Assembly: GCF_019396345.1 (NCBI RefSeq)
Contig: NZ_JAHKRM010000001.1
Span: forward strand, 62,001 to 126,000
Origin: Nonomuraea guangzhouensis
Lineage (GTDB): Bacteria; Actinomycetota; Actinomycetes; Streptosporangiales; Streptosporangiaceae
Direction: 5' to 3'
DNA: 64,000 nt
Every line of letters begins with the position of its first letter. The stretch's first letter is position 1. The translations under genes were made by a program, and so were the position numbers. Of this stretch, positions 55,075 through 61,486 are shown piece after piece. Below the pieces are notes generated by a model. The model was not told the origin of the DNA and made no database searches. It saw only the letters and a program-made list of their open reading frames with translations.

Positions 55075-55840
55075 GTGATTCCCCGATCTTGGTGATCCGC
55101 TGTCCAGCGATCACCGCCGTGAAGCTCACCAGGAGCAGGATGGCGGCCAGCGCGTTGATCTTCGGGGTCACCCCGAAACGGATCATCGAATAGATGACGA
55201 TCGGCAGCGTCTGCTCGGTGTTGCCGATCGTGAAGAAGGCGATCACGAACTCGTCCAGCGACAGCGTGAAGGCCAGCAGCGCGCCCGCGATGATGCCCGG
55301 CGCGAGCTGCGGCAGCGTCACCTTCACGAACGTGACGACCGGGCCCGCCCCGAGGTCACGCGAGGCCTCCTCCAGCGAGGTGTCGGCGTTCGTCAGCCTG
55401 GTGCGCACCACCGCGGCGACGAAGGCCATCGAGAAGACGGCGTGCGCGAGGATCACCGAGTAGAGCCCCAGCGTGAGCTGGATCATCCCGTAGAAGACCA
55501 GCAGCCCGATGGCCAGCACCAGGTCGGGCAGTACGGCCGGCATCAGGGCGAACGCGTCGAGCGTCTTCGACCGCGTGTGCCTGACCAGGCCGACGGCCAG
55601 CAGCGTGCCGAGCACGGTCGCGATGGCGGTCGATCCCACGGCCACGATGAGCGTGTTGACCAGGCCGTCCCTGACCCGCTCGTCCTGGGCCAGCTCGCCG
55701 TACCACTTGAGGCTGAAGCCCTCGTAGGTGTACGCCGACCTGCCGGAGTTGAACGACATCACGACGAGCACGACGATCGGCGCGTAGAGGAAGACGTACG
55801 TGGCCCAGAACGGGACGTGCAGCCACCTCGCCCTACCCAC
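55061..55840 (-). CDS. Polyamine-type ABC transporter permease (PotC-like)
   Basis: A 259-residue permease with about six helices; N-terminal LYAPIVVLVVMSFNSGR and the EAA loop EEASRDLGAGPVVTFVKVTL followed by LPQLAPGIIAGALLAFTLSL, then DEFVIAFFTIG, typical of PotC. The GTG at 55840 overlaps the potB-like gene by eight bases. Confidence 0.9.
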   Translation of the reverse strand: MGRARWLHVPFWATYVFLYAPIVVLVVMSFNSGRSAYTYEGFSLKWYGELAQDERVRDGLVNTLIVAVGSTAIATVLGTLLAVGLVRHTRSKTLDAFALMPAVLPDLVLAIGLLVFYGMIQLTLGLYSVILAHAVFSMAFVAAVVRTRLTNADTSLEEASRDLGAGPVVTFVKVTLPQLAPGIIAGALLAFTLSLDEFVIAFFTIGNTEQTLPIVIYSMIRFGVTPKINALAAILLLVSFTAVIAGQRITKIGESRAQD

Positions 55841-56699
55841 GGCGGGCCGCCCACGACTGCGCGATCAGCAGCACCACCAGGACCGCCACCAGGGCCAGCG
55901 CCAGGGTGGAGCCGAAAGGCCAGTCCCGTGCCTTCAGGAACTCGGTGCGGATCAGGTTGCCCACCATGATCGACTTGCCGCCCCCGAGTATCTCGGGGAC
56001 GACGAAGTTGCCGAAGCTCGGCACGAACACGAACAGGCACCCGGTCAGCACACCCGGCACCGTCATCGGCAGCGTCACCTTGCGGAAGGTGGTGAACCCC
56101 GACGCGCCCAGGTTCGCCGACGCCTCCCACAACTGCGGGTCGAGCCGCTCGATCGCCGAGTACAGCGGCAGCACCATCAGCGGCAGGTAGGAGTAGAGCA
56201 GCCCGAGAACGATGGCGCCCTGGTTGTAGAGCAGTTCGTACGGCCCGAGTCCGAGCGCCGTCAATCCCGAGTTGAGCAGGCCGGGCCCGCTGAGCAGGAT
56301 GATCCAGGCGTAGACGCGGATGATGAAGTTCGTCCAGAACGGCAGCACGACGGCGACCAGCGCGACCGTCTTCCACTTGGGTGGCAGCCGCGCGATCAGG
56401 TAAGCCGTCGGATAGCCGAGCAGCAGCGCGATCAGCGTCGTGAGCCCGGCGATCTTCAGCGAGGTGCCCACCACGCCGAGGTAGAGCGGGTCGAGCAGGC
56501 GGCTGAAGTTCTCGCCGGTGACCTCGTAGACGACGCCGCCGAACCGCCCGCGCTGGAAGAGCGTGTAGCTCAGCACCAGCACCAGCGGCACCAGAAGGAG
56601 CACGACCAGGTAGGTCAGCCCGGGTGACAGGAAAACGAACGCACCCAGCCGGCGCCCCCTCGAAGGGGACACCGGCCGGGTTTCAGCTTGTGCTTTCAC
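55833..56699 (-). CDS. Polyamine-type ABC transporter permease (PotB-like)
   Basis: A 288-residue permease: FLSPGLTYLVVLLLVPLVLV, VVLPFWTNFIIRVYAWIILL and the loop EASANLGASGFTTFRKVTLP, then VPSFGNFVVPEILGGGKSIM, matching PotB. It begins five bases after the binding-protein stop, so the four genes form one operon in the order D-B-C-A. Confidence 0.9.
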   Translation of the reverse strand: MKAQAETRPVSPSRGRRLGAFVFLSPGLTYLVVLLLVPLVLVLSYTLFQRGRFGGVVYEVTGENFSRLLDPLYLGVVGTSLKIAGLTTLIALLLGYPTAYLIARLPPKWKTVALVAVVLPFWTNFIIRVYAWIILLSGPGLLNSGLTALGLGPYELLYNQGAIVLGLLYSYLPLMVLPLYSAIERLDPQLWEASANLGASGFTTFRKVTLPMTVPGVLTGCLFVFVPSFGNFVVPEILGGGKSIMVGNLIRTEFLKARDWPFGSTLALALVAVLVVLLIAQSWAARRG

Positions 56700-56704
56700 C
56701 GCTG

Positions 56705-57820
56705 CTACGACTGCGCCGTGATCTCGGTCGACATGCGGGTGTACTTCACCGACGCCTGACCCAGGTCGATGATCGACTCACCGTTGAGCAGCTCGGCCGG
56801 CTTGATGCCCAGCAGCGAGCCCTCGGGGATCTGCACCTTGTCCATGGCGGCCTTGTTGGGCACCTTGTAGTTGATGTTCGCGGCGGCCCAGCCGTGGATC
56901 TCGGGGTCGAGGATGTAGTTGATCAGGGCGTGCGCGGCCTCCTTGTTCTTGGAGGACTTCATGATCACCATGGTGTCCACCCAGAGGTCGCTGCCCTCCT
57001 TCGGCACCACGAACTTGATGTTCTTCTGGTCCGTGGGGCACCAGCCGTCCCACGCCTCGACCATCACGGCCTCGCCGGACTTGAGCTTGTCGCCGAAGGT
57101 CGTGTCGTCGTAGCCGAGCAGGTGCGGCTTGGCCTCGACGAGGAGCTTCTTGGCCGCGGCGATCTCTTCGTCCTTGTCGGTGTTGACCGAGTAGTGCAGC
57201 GCCTTGAGCGCGGGCAGGGCCAGCCAGCGCTCGGTGGTCATCATGGTGACCTTCTTGTCGGCCCAGGCCGGCGGCGACAGGATGTCCTTCCAGCTCGTCG
57301 GCGGCGTCTTGGCCAGGTCGCTGCGGTAGCAGATGCCGGTCGTGCCCCAGGTGTAGGGCACCGAGTACTTGTTGCCCTTGTCGTAGGAGAGCTGGGTGGC
57401 CTCGGGGTAGAGGTTGGCCAGGTTGGGGATCAGCTCCGCGTGGATCGGCTCCAGCAGACCCTGCTCGTTGAGCGCCTGGGCGTACTGGCCCGACACGAAC
57501 GCCACGTCGATGCCGCTGTCGCCGCCGGCGGTCAGCTTGGTCATCGCCTCCTCGTTGGTGGCGTGGAGCTGGATCTTCAGCGGGAACTTGAGCTTGTCCT
57601 TGACCTTCTCCGGCAGCTCCTTGGGCGTGTAGCCGTCCCACACCGTCACGTTGACCGACTGCTTCGTCAGGTCGGCGTTCGGGTTGAGCTGGTCGGCCGT
57701 CGCCGCCGGCGCGGCTGCGCTGTTGGTCGACTCACCACCGCACGCCGCGACGGCGAGCGCGAGGCCGACCACCGCCACGGCAGCCGGAAGACGACGGGTG
57801 AACCGGGTACGGGAGGACAC
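56705..57820 (-). CDS. Polyamine-type ABC transporter substrate-binding lipoprotein (PotD-like)
   Basis: A 371-residue lipoprotein; the signal LPAAVAVVGLALAVAACGG ends with the lipobox cysteine. The mature part belongs to the PotD/PotF-type family: VTVWDGYTPKELPEK, SGIDVAFVSGQYAQALNEQG, KYSVPYTWGTTGICYRSD and SGEAVMVEAWDGWCP. The acidic residues expected to hold polyamine amines cannot be placed without a structure alignment, so an amino sugar or another cation is a possible ligand. AAGGAG precedes the GTG at 57820. Confidence 0.87.
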   Translation of the reverse strand: MSSRTRFTRRLPAAVAVVGLALAVAACGGESTNSAAAPAATADQLNPNADLTKQSVNVTVWDGYTPKELPEKVKDKLKFPLKIQLHATNEEAMTKLTAGGDSGIDVAFVSGQYAQALNEQGLLEPIHAELIPNLANLYPEATQLSYDKGNKYSVPYTWGTTGICYRSDLAKTPPTSWKDILSPPAWADKKVTMMTTERWLALPALKALHYSVNTDKDEEIAAAKKLLVEAKPHLLGYDDTTFGDKLKSGEAVMVEAWDGWCPTDQKNIKFVVPKEGSDLWVDTMVIMKSSKNKEAAHALINYILDPEIHGWAAANINYKVPNKAAMDKVQIPEGSLLGIKPAELLNGESIIDLGQASVKYTRMSTEITAQS

Positions 57821-57964
57821 GGCCGCTACTCCTTCAGGGTTCCAAGAGACGAGAGGGGTCGCGCGACCAACCGGGCACGGCGGACCAGAGCAGGAGTGTT
57901 GCAGCAGAAATCAACATGGGCAAGACTTTTGCGGACACTGTTACCTGGATGTTTGGTCTAGCTG

Positions 57965-57980
57965 TTGAACATGAATTCAA
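57965..57980. promoter_or_regulatory. Putative operator TTGAA-N6-TTCAA, copy 2
   Basis: TTGAACATGAATTCAA lies between the divergent potD-like gene (starts 57820) and the kinase gene. It covers the kinase start codon (ATG 57971). Same sequence design as at 53319-53334. Binding here would block the kinase gene directly and might act on the potD promoter at a distance. Confidence 0.65.
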
Positions 57981-59122
57981 TATGGAAGCGGTTGCTCTCT
58001 CTCGGTGAGAAGTCTCCCACCGAGCAAGATCGCGGCGTCTCCGCCGCACTCGTGACGGCGCTCGTGGATGGGGTCGAGGTGCCACCACCCTTCGCCGTCC
58101 GCCGCTTCTCCGCCCTGCCCAGCCTCTCGTACAGTGCGGCGGAACCCGACACTGGGGTGCCGGCCGAGCGGGATTTCGGGTCACACGTCGACCAGACGAA
58201 CTATTCGGTGATCGTGGCCGAGCGGGTGGTGGTCAAGTGGCTGACGCCTCCGGCGACGATGCCGCATCCCGCCCCCGAGATGCTCGCCCATCTGGCCGGA
58301 GCGGGATTCCAGGATACGGCTCCGCCGTACGCGGCACTGACGCGTGTGGACGGGGCGGGCGAGAGGCTCCTCGCGTTGGTCACGGGCTACCTGCCGGGGG
58401 CCAGGGACGGCTGGGAGTGGTGCGCCGATGAGGCCGAGGCGGGCCGCACCGCCTTCGCGGACGCCCTCGGCCGCCTGGCCGCCGACCTCCACCTGGCACT
58501 CTCCACTTTCCCACCCCCCTCCATCGCGGCAACCGCCCCAGCCGTTACAACAGATTTCGGACCGGCGGAAAGGGCGGAGGGCGCGCTGGCCGAGGCCCTC
58601 ACCCTGACGGACGGCGAAGACGGCGAGTGGCTGGCGGGCCGGGCCGGCGCTCTCAGAGCCGAGCTGGCCCCGCTCGCCGGGCCCATCGCCACGCCCCTGA
58701 TCCGCATCCACGGCGATCTCCACGTCGGCCAGATCCTCCGGTGGACCGGCGGCTACGCCGTGATCGACTTCGACGGCAACCCCACCGTCACGGAGGCCGC
58801 GCCGTATCAACCGGCGGCCAGGGACGTCGCCCAGCTCGCCACCAGCCTGGAACACGTCGCCCAGGTGGCGATCAAGCGCCGCGGCACCCCGCCGCGCCAG
58901 GCACTCGGCTGGGCCGGCGAGGCCCGCGAGCTCCTGCTGTCCGCCTACCGGGACCGCCTGGCCGAGCGCGGGCGGCCGGACCTGCTGGACGGCTCCCTGC
59001 TGCGCCCGTTCGAGATCGAGCAGGAGTGCCGGGAGCTCGTCTACGCCGCCCGGCACCTGCCCCGCTGGCGCTACGCCCCGATGGGCGTGCTGCGCGCCCG
59101 CTATCCCGAGGAGACCCCGTGA
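57971..59122 (+). CDS. Maltokinase/glucosamine-kinase-like sugar kinase (APH fold)
   Basis: About 383 residues. The C-terminal lobe carries RIHGDLHVGQILR (Brenner-like catalytic Asp) and YAVIDFDGNPTV (metal-binding Asp), the pattern of actinobacterial maltokinase-like proteins. DFDGNP, not DFEGEP, and the presence of a SIS-domain neighbour point to the glucosamine kinase group, which phosphorylates glucosamine at C6. The start is uncertain: TTG 57965 and ATG 57971 both lie inside the palindromic operator, without a ribosome site, so the message may be leaderless. The stop overlaps the next gene by four bases. Confidence 0.75.
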   Translation: MNSIWKRLLSLGEKSPTEQDRGVSAALVTALVDGVEVPPPFAVRRFSALPSLSYSAAEPDTGVPAERDFGSHVDQTNYSVIVAERVVVKWLTPPATMPHPAPEMLAHLAGAGFQDTAPPYAALTRVDGAGERLLALVTGYLPGARDGWEWCADEAEAGRTAFADALGRLAADLHLALSTFPPPSIAATAPAVTTDFGPAERAEGALAEALTLTDGEDGEWLAGRAGALRAELAPLAGPIATPLIRIHGDLHVGQILRWTGGYAVIDFDGNPTVTEAAPYQPAARDVAQLATSLEHVAQVAIKRRGTPPRQALGWAGEARELLLSAYRDRLAERGRPDLLDGSLLRPFEIEQECRELVYAARHLPRWRYAPMGVLRARYPEETP

Positions 59123-60081
59123 ATTCCGAGCTCTACCTGGCCGACCTGGAGGCCAAGCCAGCGGCCCTGGCCACCTTGGCGGACGCGCTGGCGAGCGCCG
59201 ATCCGTTCGAGGGGCTGCCGGAAGGTGTCCGCCGCGTGCTGTTCCTGGGCATGGGCAGCTCCCGCTACGCCGCCGGCGTGGCCGCGCTCCGCCTGCGCGC
59301 CGCGGGCATCGACGCCTACGCCGACTACGGCTCCGCCGCGGCCTCGTACCCCGCGGGTCCGGAGACGCTGGTGGTGCCCATCTCGGCCACGGGCGGCAGC
59401 CGCGAGACGCTCGACGCGGTGGCCAGGTACGCGGGCGGCCCGTCGTTCGTCGCGGCGCTCACCAACACTCCCGGCTCGGCCATCACCGAGGCGGCCGACC
59501 TGGTCGTCCCCATGCACGCGGGCGAGGAGCGAGGCGGCGTGTCCTGCCGTACGTTCCAGCACACGCTCGCCCTCCTGCTCGCGCTGGAGTCCCGCCTCAC
59601 GGGCGGCGGGCGCGACCTGCCCGATCTGGTACGGCGCGGCGCCGAGGCGTCGGCCGACCTCCTCGACCGCAGGGACGAGTGGCTGCCCCTGGCGCTGGAA
59701 CTGCTGGACGGCCCGCACGGCGTCTACACCATCGCGCCACCGGAGCGCCTGTCGTCGGCGGAGCAGTCGGCGCTGATGTTCCGCGAGGGTCCCCGCCGCC
59801 CGGCCGACGCCTGCGAGACGGGCGACTGGGCGCACGTGGACGTCTACCTCACCAAGACCCTCGACTACCGCGCCCTGCTCTTTCCCGGCTCCCGCTATGA
59901 GGACCAGGCCATGGACTGGGTGCGGCAGCGCGGCTCGACGGTCGTCACCGTCGGCGGAGACGTCAAGGACGCCACGGCCGCCATCCACTACGCGCACGAG
60001 GGCGACGCGGACGTGGCCCTGCTCACGGAGACGCTGGTGGCGGAGCTGGTCGCCGCCTACTGGTGGTCGGCCGCGTCCTGA
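59119..60081 (+). CDS. Double-SIS-domain protein, GlmS isomerase-like
   Basis: 320 residues with two sugar-isomerase domains. The first has LFLGMGSSRYAAGVAALRLR, VVPISATGGSRETLDAV and TNTPGSAITEAADLVVPM, then a GEERGGVSCRTFQHTLA segment corresponding to the GlmS/FrlB phospho-amino-sugar pocket. The second lies around residues 200-310. Such proteins isomerise or deaminate amino-sugar phosphates, so the product of the upstream kinase (glucosamine-6-phosphate) is a plausible substrate. It starts at a GTG overlapping the kinase stop. Confidence 0.82.
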   Translation: MNSELYLADLEAKPAALATLADALASADPFEGLPEGVRRVLFLGMGSSRYAAGVAALRLRAAGIDAYADYGSAAASYPAGPETLVVPISATGGSRETLDAVARYAGGPSFVAALTNTPGSAITEAADLVVPMHAGEERGGVSCRTFQHTLALLLALESRLTGGGRDLPDLVRRGAEASADLLDRRDEWLPLALELLDGPHGVYTIAPPERLSSAEQSALMFREGPRRPADACETGDWAHVDVYLTKTLDYRALLFPGSRYEDQAMDWVRQRGSTVVTVGGDVKDATAAIHYAHEGDADVALLTETLVAELVAAYWWSAAS

Positions 60082-60092
60082 CCGGCGCATCG

Positions 60093-60108
60093 GACGCCGC
60101 CGGGCGTC
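60093..60108. terminator. Small hairpin between SIS gene and conservon 3
   Basis: GACGCC and GGCGTC pair with the loop GCCG, 12 bp after the SIS stop. The region is very GC-rich, and larger alternative foldings exist. It lies between convergent genes. Confidence 0.4.
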
Positions 60109-60129
60109 GACGGGCGCCGGACGCGGCGG

Positions 60130-60702
60130 TCAGCGGGCGCCGGCCTGGGCGGTGAGAGCGTGCTCGACCAGCGAGATGAGCGTGCTCTTGACCGCCTCGC
60201 GGACCCGCGCGTCGGTACGCACGATCGGGATGTGCGGCGAGAGCGTGAGCGCCTCCCGCACCTCGTTCTCCACGTGCGGGAACTGCCCGTCCCACCCGTT
60301 GAGCCCGACGACGAACGGCAGCCCGGCGTTCTCGAAGTAGTCGATCGCGGGGAAGCTGTCGGCCAGCCGCCGGGAGTCGACCAGCACCACCGCGCCGATC
60401 GCACCCTTGACGAGGTCATCCCACATGAACCAGAACCGGTGCTGACCGGGCGTGCCGAACAGATAGAGGATCAGATCACGATCCAGTGACAGTCGTCCGA
60501 AGTCCATGGCCACGGTCGTGGTCGTCTTGCCCGGCGTGTGCGCGAGGTCGTCGATGCCCGCCGAGGCATCCGTCATGACGGCCTCCGTGGTCAGCGGCAT
60601 GATCTCCGACACCGCGCCGACGAAGGTGGTCTTGCCCACGCCGAACCCGCCCGCGACGACGATCTTCGTCGAGGTGAGCCCGCTAGAGCCTGCGAAGTCC
60701 AC
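60130..60702 (-). CDS. cvnD: Conservon 3 Ras-like GTPase CvnD
   Basis: 190 residues from the GTG at 60702 (VDFAGSSGLTSTK), overlapping cvnC by 20 bp as in the other copies. G1 GGFGVGKTTFVG, LFGTPGQHRFWF and LNGWDG are present. At the DNA level it is less similar to copies 1 and 2 than these are to each other. Confidence 0.93.
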   Translation of the reverse strand: MDFAGSSGLTSTKIVVAGGFGVGKTTFVGAVSEIMPLTTEAVMTDASAGIDDLAHTPGKTTTTVAMDFGRLSLDRDLILYLFGTPGQHRFWFMWDDLVKGAIGAVVLVDSRRLADSFPAIDYFENAGLPFVVGLNGWDGQFPHVENEVREALTLSPHIPIVRTDARVREAVKSTLISLVEHALTAQAGAR

Positions 60703-61051
60703 TGAGTACCCTTTCGAGCAGGCTCTTGTCAGGAACGCCCGCCTCAAGCTGCGGCTGGTAGACGCGGACCAGCCCTTCCGACTCCATGTCGGCGATCAGG
60801 ACCCGCGCCACACCGAGCGGGACCCGCAGCAGAGCTGACACCTCCGCCACCGACCGGACCTGCCGGCACAGCTCGCTGATCGCCCGGTATTCCCGGGTGT
60901 AGGTCATGCCGAGCCGCATCGACGTCGCTGAGGATACAAGCGCCTCCACCGCAAGGCCACCGCGTGGGGCGGTTCGCCCGCCGGTGACGGCGTACATCCG
61001 GACCAACGAGCTCCGCTCGGGCTCCGGTTCGCGGTCATGCCACGCTGCCAA
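60683..61051 (-). CDS. cvnC: Conservon 3 DUF742 protein CvnC
   Basis: 122 residues from a TTG at 61051, which has GGGAG seven bases upstream. Motifs are MYAVTGGRTAPRGGLAVEAL, LCRQVRSVAEVSALLRVPLG and LLERVLSGLRRL. Its N-terminal extension is shorter than in the two other copies. Confidence 0.9.
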   Translation of the reverse strand: MAAWHDREPEPERSSLVRMYAVTGGRTAPRGGLAVEALVSSATSMRLGMTYTREYRAISELCRQVRSVAEVSALLRVPLGVARVLIADMESEGLVRVYQPQLEAGVPDKSLLERVLSGLRRL

Positions 61052-61063
61052 CAGTCACTCCCA

Positions 61064-61486
61064 TCACCAGGTACGCGCGGCCGAGAGTTCCGCGCGGACG
61101 GCGGGCGTGAGCACTTGCCCCGCGCGCTCGACCAGAATCGTCATCTGGTAGGCCACCAGGCCCATGTCGCAGTCGGGGGCGGCCAGCACCGCCAGGCACG
61201 AACCATCACTGATCGACATGGCCAGGAGCAGGCCGCGCCGCATTTCGATGAGGGTCTGGGTGACTTCGCCGCCTTCGAAGACCCGCGCAGCGCCCTGGGT
61301 GAGGCTGATCAGCCCGGCCGCGATGGCGGCGAGCTGGTCGGCGCGGTCCTGGGGGAAGCCGCGTGAGAAGGCCACCGGCAGTCCGTCGGCGGAGACCACC
61401 ACGGCGTGCGCCACGCCGGGCACCTGCTCCACGAAGCCGCTGACCAGCCAGTTCATGTCCCTGGCCGCCTGGCTCAGATTCTTCAT
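61064..61486 (-). CDS. cvnB: Conservon 3 roadblock/LC7 protein CvnB
   Basis: 140 residues, one roadblock domain (WLVSGFVEQVPGVAHAVVVS to MGLVAYQMTILVERAGQVL). GAGGAGG precedes the ATG, which overlaps the end of cvnA by four bases. Confidence 0.93.
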   Translation of the reverse strand: MKNLSQAARDMNWLVSGFVEQVPGVAHAVVVSADGLPVAFSRGFPQDRADQLAAIAAGLISLTQGAARVFEGGEVTQTLIEMRRGLLLAMSISDGSCLAVLAAPDCDMGLVAYQMTILVERAGQVLTPAVRAELSAARTW

